From positions 722,001-786,000 of the forward strand of contig CP107199.1 of assembly GCA_025758065.1 (NCBI GenBank): a stretch of 64,000 bases of DNA, read 5' to 3'. The notes beneath the pieces are model-generated. The model was not told where the DNA came from. It worked only from the letters and a program-made list of their open reading frames with translations, and made no database searches. Numbering within the stretch: position 1 is the first letter of the stretch; every line of letters starts with the position of its first letter. Source of the DNA: Lachnospiraceae bacterium (GTDB taxonomy: Bacteria > Bacillota > Clostridia > Lachnospirales > Lachnospiraceae). The translations under genes were made by a program, and so were the position numbers. Below, in pieces: positions 43,132-52,080 of the stretch.

Positions 43132-45387
43132 ATGAGCGAAACAAAGATCATCCCCACAACCGGACGGAACAACTGCGGTGGCCGCTGCATCATCTATGCC
43201 CACGTCCGTGACGGTATTATTGAAAAACTTTCCACAGAAACAACGGGAACACCAGAACATCCCGTTCCCTTATGTGCCTGCGCCAGAGGCTTAAACTACC
43301 ATAAAACATTTTTAGGTGAAGACCGGCTGCGTTGGCCTATGAAACGGACCGGTGAACGTGGGGAAGGCAAATTTTCCCGCATCAGCTGGGAAGAAGCCCT
43401 GGATATCCTTACTTCTGAATATATCCGCATCCGGGATACCTACGGACCCGGCTCCCGCTATGTGAATGATGGCTGCGGAATCAGCGCTGTTATGCGGGGG
43501 GACCGCATAATGCGCCGCCTGCTGGCCTTAGACGGAGGTTATCTTGGCAGCTACAATTCCTACAGCTCTGCCTGCATCCGTAATGCAACAGACATCACCT
43601 ACGGCACCAGCGAAACCGGAACACATCCTTCCGACTGGTTAAACAGCCAGCTGATCATCCTCTGGGGGCACAATCCTGCAGAAACCCGCTTTGACAGCAG
43701 TTCCATGTTCTACCTGAAGAAGGCAAAAGCTGCCGGTATTCCTGTTATTGTCATTGACCCGCGAAAAAATGATACCGTCCTGGCCTTAGATGCCCAGTGG
43801 ATCCCCATCCGCCCTGCTACAGACAGTGCTCTGGCTGATGCCATGGCATACTTTATTATAAAAGAAGGGCTTCAGGATCAGGGATTTTTAGATACATGCT
43901 GTCTTGGCTTTGACGCAGCCCATATGCCAGAAGGCGTGGATCCGTCCCTTAACTGCCTTTCCTATTTAATGGGTGAAAACGACGGCATTCCAAAGACACC
44001 TGAATGGGGTGAAACGATCACTGGCATTCCAGCTGACACCATCCGGGAACTGGCTATCCGCTATGCTACCACAAAACCAGCTGCTATTATCCAGGGATAC
44101 GGTGCACAGCGAAATGCATATGGCGAGCAAAGCGCCCGTGGCGTTATCCTTCTTACCTGCCTTACTGGAAATGTAGGGATCAGCGGCGGCTCTGCAGCCG
44201 GATCCGGAGATTGTTCTACCCATAAGCTGCCGAAATTCCCGGTACCGGATAACCCTTATAACAGGGAACTTCCTGTTTTCCTCTGGACTGATGCAATAGA
44301 CCACGGTAAGGAAATGCATGAATATGATGGCATCCGCACCTGCGATCAGGGGATCTTTGATGATCCAAAGGATATTGCACTGGATTCCAATATAAAAATG
44401 ATCTTCAACCTGGCAAGCAACACCCTTATAAATCAGCACGGTGACATTAACCGCACCGCCAAGCTGCTAAAAGACACGTCTAAGTGCGAATTTATTGTCT
44501 GCTCTGACTTATTTATGACAGCCAGTGCCAAATTTGCAGACCTGCTCCTTCCGGGGATTTCCATGTTTGAAGAGGAAAACATTACCAAACCATGGAAATT
44601 TACAGAATTTCTTGGATTTAATAATAAGGTCATTGAACCTCTTTATGAATGTAAGACGGAATATGAATGGATACGGGAACTGGCAAAGGGGATCGGCTTA
44701 GAAGAAGAATTTACAGAAGGCCGTGATTACAGCCAGTGGATGAGTTATATTTATGAAGATCTTCGCACCAGCGAACCGGAGCTCCCGGAATATGATGAAT
44801 TCCGTGAAAAAGGCATTTATAAATTTGAAGAAGGGCATTATCCCATTTCCTTTGAAAAAGAAGTAAAAGATCCAAAGCATTACCCATTCCCCACACCAAG
44901 CGGAAAGATCGAGCTGTTTTCCACCAAATTATGGAAAACTCCTATGAAAGATTTCATGCCGCCTATTCCCCGGTACGTAGCACCGCCGGAAGGCCCGCAA
45001 GACCCGCTGACAAAGCGCTTCCCACTTCAGTTATCCGGCTGGCACAGCAAATGCCGCACCCACACAGTCCATGACAATAACTTAAATTTACGCAAACTGG
45101 ATCCGCAAAAACTCTGGATCCACCCGGAAGATGCTGCCGCCCGCAGTATTAACGATGGCGATATGGTCCTTGTATACAATGACCGTGGTCAGGTAAAGAT
45201 CCCTGCTAAGATCACCGACCGGGTAGCCAAAGGTGTCACCACCCTTTCCCAGGGCACCTGGTATACACCCGATGAAAACGGTGTAGATACCCGGGGTTCC
45301 ATTAACGTACTCACTTCCCAGCGCCCCACTCCATTTGCAAGAGGGAATGGACAGCATACCAATCTGGTGGAAGTGCAGAAAATATAG
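43132..45387 (+). CDS. DMSO-reductase-family molybdopterin oxidoreductase (catalytic subunit, no partner subunits)
   Basis: 751 aa from the ATG at 43132, with GAAAGG upstream; an earlier in-frame ATG at 43078 has weaker support. The N-terminus has NNCGGRC ... PLCACARG, Cys spacing for one 4Fe-4S cluster. NSYSSACIRNATDITYG, near residue 160, is at the place of the molybdenum ligand and contains Ser, as in DmsA. VIDPRKNDT, GYGAQRNAYGEQS and QLSGWHSKCRTHTVHDNN (C-terminal domain) bind the bis-MGD cofactor. No Tat signal is visible and no DmsB/DmsC-like gene is adjacent, so it may be a soluble cytoplasmic reductase. Electron donor and substrate are unknown. Confidence 0.88.
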   Translation: MSETKIIPTTGRNNCGGRCIIYAHVRDGIIEKLSTETTGTPEHPVPLCACARGLNYHKTFLGEDRLRWPMKRTGERGEGKFSRISWEEALDILTSEYIRIRDTYGPGSRYVNDGCGISAVMRGDRIMRRLLALDGGYLGSYNSYSSACIRNATDITYGTSETGTHPSDWLNSQLIILWGHNPAETRFDSSSMFYLKKAKAAGIPVIVIDPRKNDTVLALDAQWIPIRPATDSALADAMAYFIIKEGLQDQGFLDTCCLGFDAAHMPEGVDPSLNCLSYLMGENDGIPKTPEWGETITGIPADTIRELAIRYATTKPAAIIQGYGAQRNAYGEQSARGVILLTCLTGNVGISGGSAAGSGDCSTHKLPKFPVPDNPYNRELPVFLWTDAIDHGKEMHEYDGIRTCDQGIFDDPKDIALDSNIKMIFNLASNTLINQHGDINRTAKLLKDTSKCEFIVCSDLFMTASAKFADLLLPGISMFEEENITKPWKFTEFLGFNNKVIEPLYECKTEYEWIRELAKGIGLEEEFTEGRDYSQWMSYIYEDLRTSEPELPEYDEFREKGIYKFEEGHYPISFEKEVKDPKHYPFPTPSGKIELFSTKLWKTPMKDFMPPIPRYVAPPEGPQDPLTKRFPLQLSGWHSKCRTHTVHDNNLNLRKLDPQKLWIHPEDAAARSINDGDMVLVYNDRGQVKIPAKITDRVAKGVTTLSQGTWYTPDENGVDTRGSINVLTSQRPTPFARGNGQHTNLVEVQKI

Positions 45388-45397
45388 CAAAAAAACA

Positions 45398-45443
45398 AAA
45401 ACAGGAGCTATCCGAAAAATATTATTTGGATAACTCCTGTTTA
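45398..45443. terminator. Terminator after the molybdoenzyme gene (convergent with the PTS operon)
   Basis: AAACAGGAGCTATCC and GGATAACTCCTGTTT pair with one bulge. A-rich and T-rich flanks on both sides allow use by both converging transcripts. Confidence 0.8.
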
Positions 45444-45481
45444 TAACTAAGCTATTGATCAACCGTATCAATTTATAACTA

Positions 45482-45964
45482 CTATTCAAGATGTAAAATT
45501 TCTTCACCCTTCACAGCTGAATCATTTTTCAACAACGTAAATGCTGCTCCACTTGAAAATACGATCGGTGATACCAGAGATTTACCAGCGCCTGTTATCT
45601 GTTCCAGATTAACCTTTACCAGCAGCTGTCCCTGTTTTACCTGATCCCCCTGTTTTACCTTTACATCAAATCCGGCACCATTTAATTCTACTGTATCCAA
45701 ACCAATATGGATTAAACATTCTAAACCATCTTCACGTTTTAAACCATAGGCATGTCCTGTAGGAAATGCTGCAGTTACCTCACCATCAAATGGTGCGATC
45801 ACTTCGCCATCTGTAAGTTCCACAGCAAAACCATCTCCCAGAATTTTAGAAGCAAATGTTTCATCTTCCACCTGCTCTATAGGAATTATTTTTCCTGTTG
45901 CTGGAGATACAAATTCTGCTTTTTTTATTTCCGGATCCTTTTTCAGCCAGTTAAATAAACCCAT
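45482..45964 (-). CDS. PTS glucose-type EIIA protein
   Basis: 160 aa, the size of a stand-alone EIIA-Glc. FVSPATGKIIPIEQVEDETF, GDGFAVELTDGEVIAPFDGE and ECLIHIGLDTVELNGAGF are family motifs. The His in HIGLDT is the phosphorylated residue, and a second His is in PTGHAYG. It passes phosphate from HPr to the EIIB domain of the EIICB encoded two genes upstream. It is the last gene of the alpha-glucoside operon, 13 bases after the GH4 gene. Confidence 0.95.
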   Translation of the reverse strand: MGLFNWLKKDPEIKKAEFVSPATGKIIPIEQVEDETFASKILGDGFAVELTDGEVIAPFDGEVTAAFPTGHAYGLKREDGLECLIHIGLDTVELNGAGFDVKVKQGDQVKQGQLLVKVNLEQITGAGKSLVSPIVFSSGAAFTLLKNDSAVKGEEILHLE

Positions 45965-45977
45965 ATGCTCCTCCCGA

Positions 45978-47312
45978 TTACTTTAATTCAGGCCAGTAAT
46001 CCTTGTTGGCTTCAATCAGATCATCCAGAATCTGTTTTGCTACAGAAGCACTGGGAACTGTTTTCGATAAGGTAAGTGCCTGCCACAACTTCAAATAGCT
46101 GTGTTCTACATATGCCTGTACAACCAGTTTTTCAACTGCCAGCTGTTCCTGCATCATGCCTCTTTCAAATGTTGGGATCTCACCCTGACTCATAGGCTCC
46201 GGACCATTAAAGCCTACAACACAGGGAACCTCTACCATAGCATCGTCATCAAAATTGCTGATGGCACCCTTATTTTCCACAATGCACAGCATGATCTCAT
46301 GTGTATTATAAGCCAGCGCTCTTGCCAATGATACAATAAAAGCAGCATGATTATCAACAGTAAACTCACCACCTGTAGCAGTTCCTTTGCGGATTATCTC
46401 TCTTGCAGCACCAAACACCTCTTTTTCTCTGCCTTCGATAACTTCATCTGCACGAGTGTGGTTTGGGTCTGTATGTTCTACTACATAATCCGGATACATA
46501 TAGTACTTTAAATACGTATTGGGCAAAAACTGCGGATCCAGAGCCAGAAGATCTTTTGCTTTTTTGTGTGTTGCCTGCCAGCTTTCATCCATATGCTGTG
46601 TTTCAATTGCTTTCTGGGTAAGATAGCCATTTTCCGCAACATACTTTGTTAATTTAGGCATGTAATCTTCGCCAGTTGTTTTGTCCTTTACACTGGTCCA
46701 CCAGCCAAAATGATTCAGCCCGAAATAACGTACATCCAGATCATCGTATTCTTTTCCTACAATATATGCCATTCTTCTTCTGGTACCTACTGGCATATCA
46801 CAAATATTAATCACCTTTGCATTCGGTCTTAATACACGGCAGGCCTCCGCAACGATGGATGCAGGATTAGAGTAATTGAGCATCCAGCAATCCGGAGAAT
46901 ATTTTTCCATATAATCAATAATCTCCAGCATGCCGGTAATACTTCTCATTCCATAAGCAATTCCACCTGGGCCACAGGTTTCCTGGCCAACTACGCCGTA
47001 TTTCATTGGGATTCGCTCATCCAGTCTGCGCATCGCATATTTTCCTACACGGATATGTGCCATACAGAAATCTTTTCCTGTAAATGCAGCCTCTGGATCA
47101 GTTGTATATGCAAAATGAATCTGCGGAGCCTCTTCTTTCATTAATATTTCAAGTGCTTCTCCTATAACCGCCTGACGTTCTTCATCATTATCATAAAGTG
47201 TTACCGAATCCAGTGGAAAATCTTCCTGATGCTCCAGCATCATTTTTACAATTCCTGGTGTGTAAGTACTGCCGCCTCCGGCAATCACTACATTAAATTT
47301 TTTTCCGTTCAT
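45978..47312 (-). CDS. 6-phospho-alpha-glucosidase, GH4 family
   Basis: 444 aa. NVVIAGGGSTYTPGIVKMML is the NAD-binding N-terminus of GH4. YSNPASIVAEACR and INICDMPVG (the Cys of the metal site and the C-D-M-P signature that marks alpha-glucosidase members) follow, with FGLNHFGWW near residue 200 providing the metal-binding His. GH4 enzymes use NAD+ and Mn2+ in an oxidation-elimination mechanism. Together with the EIICB transporter it would cleave imported 6-phospho-maltose-like or other alpha-glucoside 6-phosphates to glucose and glucose 6-phosphate. Confidence 0.94.
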   Translation of the reverse strand: MNGKKFNVVIAGGGSTYTPGIVKMMLEHQEDFPLDSVTLYDNDEERQAVIGEALEILMKEEAPQIHFAYTTDPEAAFTGKDFCMAHIRVGKYAMRRLDERIPMKYGVVGQETCGPGGIAYGMRSITGMLEIIDYMEKYSPDCWMLNYSNPASIVAEACRVLRPNAKVINICDMPVGTRRRMAYIVGKEYDDLDVRYFGLNHFGWWTSVKDKTTGEDYMPKLTKYVAENGYLTQKAIETQHMDESWQATHKKAKDLLALDPQFLPNTYLKYYMYPDYVVEHTDPNHTRADEVIEGREKEVFGAAREIIRKGTATGGEFTVDNHAAFIVSLARALAYNTHEIMLCIVENKGAISNFDDDAMVEVPCVVGFNGPEPMSQGEIPTFERGMMQEQLAVEKLVVQAYVEHSYLKLWQALTLSKTVPSASVAKQILDDLIEANKDYWPELK

Positions 47313-47331
47313 TTTTATGATCTCCCTTCTA

Positions 47332-48930
47332 TTACTGATCCAAGCCCAGTTCCTTGTCTACTGCCTTTCTTACCTGATTGATCTGAAGACCGTAAACTAC
47401 CTGAACCGTTTCATTTTTCTTAAATACACCTGCAGCTCCTGTCTGCTGCTTTAAAACCTCATCCTTAACAAGTGAACTGTCTTTTACAATCAGACGCAGG
47501 CGTGTAAAACAGTTATCTACTTTTTCAATATTGTCCGGACCGCCTAATGCTTCTACAATCAGCTTTGCATTGATCTCCCCATTGTCAGATGCTGCTGTTT
47601 TTTCTGCAGATGCCTTTGCTGTCTTTTCTTTATACTCTGCCTTTGTATGCAGTTTCATTTCCATTCCATTATCTTCGCGGCCAAGTGTTTTTAAGTTCAG
47701 CTTGGTGATCAGGAAACGGAATAAGAAATAATAAATAACAAATTCTGCAATTCCTATTAAAAGATAAGTTGGCCAATGTGTCTTTCCGATTCCTAACGGG
47801 ATATTATACAGAAGGAAATCAATAAATCCATTTGGTCCGATGGCGCGGCAACTTAATATATTAAATGCTACCATTCCAAGTCCGCTTAATACTGCATGAG
47901 CTACAAATAAGATCGGCGCTACAAACAGGAAAGAGAATTCAATCGGTTCTGTTACACCGGCAATAAAAGATGTAAATGCTGCCGGGATCAGAATTGCTTT
48001 GATCTTCTGACGATTTTCAGGTCTTGCTGTGTGATACATTGCAAGGCACGCGCCAACCAGACCAAACATTTTTGAAAGTCCCCTTGCATCCCATACTACA
48101 GAAGACGATAAAATTGAAATAGACGGATCTGCCATCTCTGCATAATAAATATTTCGGCATCCTTCGTATACCTGGCCTGCGATCTGTTCTGTACCACCCA
48201 GTTTTGTATACAGGAATGGTGTATAAACCAGATGATGAAGGCCTGTAGGGATCAAAAGACGTTCTAATGCTCCATAAATAAAAATACCAAAATTTCCGGT
48301 TCTGTTGATGAAATATCCTAAGCTGTCGATCACCATCTGTACAGGAGGCCATGCATAAGTAAGAACAACTGCAAGAATGATGATAACCGGGATCAGAACG
48401 ATAAATACAAATCTTGCGCCCCCATAAATCTGGAATGCATTGTTAAATTCTGTATCGATGAAACGATTATGCACATAGGCACTTACACATCCAAGAATGA
48501 TTCCCAGGAATACACCCATATCCAGGATCTGGATTCCTAAAACTACCGCCTGGCCACTTCCTCTTAATGCATCAGCATCTACTAACATTCCTCTCAGTCC
48601 CATGAATTTATTCATGGCATTGATAAATACCAGGAATGCAAGAAGTGCTGTAAATCCAGCTTCCGCTTTTTTCTTCTTTGCAAGTCCGATTGCAATACCG
48701 GTACAGAATATCAGTCCCAGGTTATTAAGTATTGCTACCAGTGCCCCGGAAAGGATCGTTCCAAATCCTTTTGTAACCGGATTATCAAGGAATGGCAGAA
48801 TCTCCATTAATCTTGCATTTGTCAAAACATTTCCCACCGCGATCAGAAGGCCTGCAATAGGAAGGATCAGCACAGGCATGAACATAGCCTTTGAAAAGGA
48901 CTGCATAGCACTCATTACTTTTTCTTTCAT
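47332..48930 (-). CDS. PTS alpha-glucoside transporter subunit EIICB
   Basis: 532 aa from the ATG at 48930, preceded by GAGAGG; the ATG at 48945 has no suitable site. The EIIC domain has about ten membrane segments (AMFMPVLILPIAGLLIAVGN, then FGIFIYGALERLLIPTGLHH and GVTEPIEFSFLFVAPIL). The EIIB domain near residues 455-530 has DNCFTRLRL, whose Cys is phosphorylated. It imports and phosphorylates an alpha-glucoside such as maltose or a sucrose isomer. The absence of an EIIA domain fits the separate EIIA gene. Confidence 0.94.
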   Translation of the reverse strand: MKEKVMSAMQSFSKAMFMPVLILPIAGLLIAVGNVLTNARLMEILPFLDNPVTKGFGTILSGALVAILNNLGLIFCTGIAIGLAKKKKAEAGFTALLAFLVFINAMNKFMGLRGMLVDADALRGSGQAVVLGIQILDMGVFLGIILGCVSAYVHNRFIDTEFNNAFQIYGGARFVFIVLIPVIIILAVVLTYAWPPVQMVIDSLGYFINRTGNFGIFIYGALERLLIPTGLHHLVYTPFLYTKLGGTEQIAGQVYEGCRNIYYAEMADPSISILSSSVVWDARGLSKMFGLVGACLAMYHTARPENRQKIKAILIPAAFTSFIAGVTEPIEFSFLFVAPILFVAHAVLSGLGMVAFNILSCRAIGPNGFIDFLLYNIPLGIGKTHWPTYLLIGIAEFVIYYFLFRFLITKLNLKTLGREDNGMEMKLHTKAEYKEKTAKASAEKTAASDNGEINAKLIVEALGGPDNIEKVDNCFTRLRLIVKDSSLVKDEVLKQQTGAAGVFKKNETVQVVYGLQINQVRKAVDKELGLDQ

Positions 48931-48973
48931 GTTACCTCTCTCCATTTTTCCAACATAATATTCACTATCTGTA

Positions 48974-49008
48974 AAATATCATGTTTTTTATTCCACGTGG
49001 TGATATTT
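48974..49008. promoter_or_regulatory. Inverted repeat upstream of the PTS operon, candidate RpiR operator
   Basis: AAATATCA (48974-48981) and TGATATTT (49001-49008) are inverted half-sites 19 bases apart, with a CCACGTGG palindrome between them. The position upstream of the PTS genes and next to an RpiR gene suggests an operator; no binding consensus is known to me. Confidence 0.35.
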
Positions 49009-49056
49009 GGAATTATACAGCTTACTGGGAAAAAGTACAGATTTTCAGACCAAAAG

Positions 49057-49088
49057 GAAACGTGTTACCCAATTACGTAACACGTTTC
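49057..49088 (-). terminator. Hairpin between rpiR-like and PTS genes
   Basis: GAAACGTGTTAC and GTAACACGTTTC form a perfect 12-bp stem with an 8-base loop, followed on the minus strand by CTTTTGG. It lies just after the RpiR gene stop. It could terminate that gene or be a protein-binding palindrome; the U-tract is weak. Confidence 0.55.
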
Positions 49089-49120
49089 ACAGAATTGTAT
49101 GAAATTATATAAATATGCTT

Positions 49121-49882
49121 TTATTTTATAGAAATCCGATAATATTCATAGATCAAAAGTTCGATCATCATCATTGTTTTTGCAAAGTACAGAGTAGGTT
49201 TCATATTCCTGTCATCTAAAGGATTATCGTCTTCTACTTCGATCACACAGTCACTGTACTCTTTTAAAGGACTATCTCCCGCATGTGTAAATCCTACTGT
49301 AAAAATAGCATTTTCTTCTGCTGTCCTTACCCGATTCAGTACATGAGGCGAACGCCCTGATCTTGAAAAAGCAATAAAAACACCTATAGATTCCATATTA
49401 TTTTCAAAAATACCAATAGAATCTGCCCCATCTGACAAGATACATTTAATACCTAAAACCAGAAGCTTTTTCCCCAGATAATTTGCCATCATCGATGAAA
49501 AACCCATTCCATAGATAAATACGGTATCAGAGGTTTCACAGATTTTTTCTGCTGCCCTGCGCAGATTCTGATAGTTTTCTAAGGATATAGCTTCTCTTCC
49601 AGCAAAATGACTGATAAAATCTTCATTTACTTCATAACCGCGGCTAACTCCACCCACAGTTCCCAAAAGTTTATAATACATCTCAATAAAACCATTATAA
49701 CCCAGTTTACGTGAAAGCCTCATAACTGTGGATGTGGACGTAAAGTTTTCCCGGGCCACACCACGTACTCCTAACTTTAAAGCCTGATCAAGATGTGTCA
49801 GCAGATACTCTAAAACATTTCTTTCTATATCTGTCAGCTGTATCCCACACGTCAGCTTTTCAATGTCGATATCCATATACAA
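49121..49882 (-). CDS. RpiR/MurR family transcriptional regulator
   Basis: 253 aa. The N-terminal HTH_6 domain includes VRGVARENFTSTSTVMRLSR, then KLGYNGFIEMYYKL. The SIS domain from residue 105 (DTVFIYGMGFSSMMANYLGK, then VFIAFSRSGRSPHVLNRV) binds phospho-sugars. It is the probable regulator of the downstream alpha-glucoside PTS genes, sensing a sugar phosphate. It is transcribed in the same direction, separated by a hairpin and a candidate operator. Confidence 0.93.
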   Translation of the reverse strand: MYMDIDIEKLTCGIQLTDIERNVLEYLLTHLDQALKLGVRGVARENFTSTSTVMRLSRKLGYNGFIEMYYKLLGTVGGVSRGYEVNEDFISHFAGREAISLENYQNLRRAAEKICETSDTVFIYGMGFSSMMANYLGKKLLVLGIKCILSDGADSIGIFENNMESIGVFIAFSRSGRSPHVLNRVRTAEENAIFTVGFTHAGDSPLKEYSDCVIEVEDDNPLDDRNMKPTLYFAKTMMMIELLIYEYYRISIK

Positions 49883-50037
49883 CCGTACCCCTTCATCTTC
49901 ATTGCATTGTCTCTGAATGAACTAATACAAAAGTATACCATTTTTGTTTTAATTTTACAAATCCTTCCATATGCTGTATACTTTTATTTTAAATAGATCA
50001 GATTTATTTATTGAATATTGCGAAGGAACTGTTATTT

Positions 50038-51159
50038 ATGAAAACTTTTATAAACACCTGCATCCGCTTTTTTAAAAAAGAAACTGTATTATGTATCGCC
50101 GGATCTTTAGCCTTTATTTCCGCGTTTTTTGTACATCCCTCTGCTGCTTATATGGGATATATCGACTTTCGGGTTCTGTCTCTGCTTTTCAGCCTGATGC
50201 TGGTTGTAGCTGGATTTCAGAGCATCGGTCTTTTTCACTGCCTCGGCTCTGCACTTCTTACAAAAGTACATACCACAAGGCAATTAATACTGGTGCTTTC
50301 CCTGTTATGCTTTTTTTCCAGCATGTTCATCACCAATGACGTGGCATTGCTTACCTTTGTTCCTTTTGCCATTATGATACTGACTATGGCCGGACAGCAA
50401 AAGCTTTTGATCTCCACCATTGTTTTGCAGACCATTGGCGCGAATTTGGGAAGCATGTTCACACCTGTAGGAAATCCCCAGAACCTGTATCTGGCTTCTG
50501 CATTTTCCCTTTCCACAGGAACCTTTTTAATACGCATGTTCCCCCTTACAGCTTTGTCTCTGGTTTTGCTGGTTGCTGCAGCCTGTATGCTCCCCTCTAC
50601 ACCAGTAGACATCGCTTCCCAGACTGCGGCTGAACGGCCTGAACCGAAAAAATTAGCTGTTTATCTGGTACTTTTTATGACCTGCCTTGGATGTGTATCC
50701 CACCTGATCCCATATCCTGTTATGTTGGTTCTCGTCCTTATAACTTTGCTTTTTATTAATCGGACATTGTTTCAAAAAGCAGATTATTTTCTTCTTTTAA
50801 CCTTTGTTTTTTTCTTTCTGTTTATAGGAAATGTGCAAAACATTCCCGCAGTATCTGATCTGCTCCATAAACTGATCCGGGGCCGGGAACTGGGCGCCGG
50901 GATCCTTTTAAGCCAGTGCATCAGCAATGTACCTGCTGCCATCCTTCTTTCAGGCTTCACTGACCAGGTCATTTCTCTGTTGTATGGAGTGAATATCGGC
51001 GGTCTGGGAACTCTGATCGCATCTTTAGCAAGTCTGATCTCCTATCGTTTTTATGTAGGAACAGAAAATGCACATACCGGACGTTATATGAAGGTATTTA
51101 CACTTTATAATGTGATTTTTCTGATTATTCTGGCTTTGGTGGCCTGGAAAATCCTTTAA
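50038..51159 (+). CDS. SLC13/CitMHS-like anion permease
   Basis: 373 aa with about ten membrane segments. FFSSMFITNDVALLTFVPFA and GANLGSMFTPVGNPQNLYLA match the conserved polar loops of the ion-transporter superfamily that includes SLC13, ArsB and NhaD. SNVPAAILLSGFTD, in the second half, is the repeat-related motif. AAGGAA lies nine bases before the ATG. It is monocistronic, starting divergently from the RpiR gene. The substrate could be citrate, another carboxylate, or a different anion. Confidence 0.82.
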   Translation: MKTFINTCIRFFKKETVLCIAGSLAFISAFFVHPSAAYMGYIDFRVLSLLFSLMLVVAGFQSIGLFHCLGSALLTKVHTTRQLILVLSLLCFFSSMFITNDVALLTFVPFAIMILTMAGQQKLLISTIVLQTIGANLGSMFTPVGNPQNLYLASAFSLSTGTFLIRMFPLTALSLVLLVAAACMLPSTPVDIASQTAAERPEPKKLAVYLVLFMTCLGCVSHLIPYPVMLVLVLITLLFINRTLFQKADYFLLLTFVFFFLFIGNVQNIPAVSDLLHKLIRGRELGAGILLSQCISNVPAAILLSGFTDQVISLLYGVNIGGLGTLIASLASLISYRFYVGTENAHTGRYMKVFTLYNVIFLIILALVAWKIL

Positions 51160-51174
51160 AATCTATAGCAAAAA

Positions 51175-51195
51175 TCCCCGCTGATCTGGCGGGGA
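51175..51195. terminator. Terminator between the permease and the RelE-type gene
   Basis: TCCCCGC and GCGGGGA form a 7-bp GC-rich stem with a 7-base loop. It lies between convergent genes ending at 51159 and 51210, and A/T-rich flanks are present on both sides. Confidence 0.7.
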
Positions 51196-51209
51196 AATCT
51201 ATTACATTT

Positions 51210-51524
51210 TTACTTTTTTAATCTATATTCAATATCTGACGCACTATAAAGTACATTCGTCACAATAACACTTTCTTCCTGTATCACATAGAATACTGAA
51301 TAATTGTCCACGACCATTCTTCGTAATTTTTCAGCACGCCCAAACTCCGATCCTATCTCCCGAAAACGTTCTGGCAATATATCCAGCCTTAAAATTGCAT
51401 CTGCAATCCTGTTATACTGTCTCATTGCATTTTCTAGTGCTAACAATGTAACTACAATATAATTATAAAGCTGTTCCATATCTGCCAACGCTTCTTGTGT
51501 GATCTGCACTTTATATTTATCCAT
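51210..51524 (-). CDS. RelE/ParE family toxin
   Basis: 104 aa. KVQITQEALADMEQLYNYI is the usual N-terminus of RelE/ParE toxins. ILPERFREIGSEFG, then LRRMVVDNYSVFYVIQEES, matches the core that ends in the basic and Tyr-containing active region. Members either cut mRNA in the ribosome or poison gyrase. It follows the antitoxin gene by two bases, so the pair forms a type II toxin-antitoxin module. Confidence 0.9.
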   Translation of the reverse strand: MDKYKVQITQEALADMEQLYNYIVVTLLALENAMRQYNRIADAILRLDILPERFREIGSEFGRAEKLRRMVVDNYSVFYVIQEESVIVTNVLYSASDIEYRLKK

Positions 51525-51526
51525 TC

Positions 51527-51829
51527 TCAGCGCTTCTCCCTGAACTTTGCAAATGCACTGGCTGCATCCTGTATTCTTCCTGCCTGCATATCATCATATC
51601 CTTTTTGCAGTTTTTCATGAATCTGTTCATCTGTCATCAGATCTGCGTTGATCACATCCGGAGCTTTTGGCAATGTCACTGCAAACGGAATGCCGCCAGT
51701 AAGGGAAATCTGGTTTAAATACATATCAATAGCCGTTGACATAGGAACTCCCAGTTTTGATAAAACTGCTTCTGCACGCTCTTTTACAGTGGGATTTACT
51801 CTTAAATTTAATGTAGCTGTTTTTTCCAT
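51527..51829 (-). CDS. RelB/DinJ family antitoxin
   Basis: 100 aa from the ATG at 51829, preceded by AGGAGG; an ATG 36 bases upstream overlaps that site. LNLRVNPTVKERAEAVLSKL and GVPMSTAIDMYLNQISLTGG form the ribbon-helix-helix DNA-binding domain. IPFAVTLPKAP and the charged C-terminus are the toxin-binding part. It would neutralise the RelE-type toxin encoded next and repress the operon with it. Confidence 0.92.
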   Translation of the reverse strand: MEKTATLNLRVNPTVKERAEAVLSKLGVPMSTAIDMYLNQISLTGGIPFAVTLPKAPDVINADLMTDEQIHEKLQKGYDDMQAGRIQDAASAFAKFREKR

Positions 51830-52080
51830 AACATAACACCTCCTACTGCCTATAGTGTAACGCAAACGTCATTACATTTCAAGTCTGCATAATATTATGA
51901 TTAATAAATAGCCCGTATATTCCAATACAAAAGAGACTGACACTCAACTTATTTTGGAGAATAAATGCGTGCCCTGACATCTCTTTAATACTTCACTTGC
52001 CTCCGGAATCCGATAGCCTGCTTCCAAATACACAATGGCTTTCATTTTCTATTAAACAGCTTACATTCTTAACATGAAAC

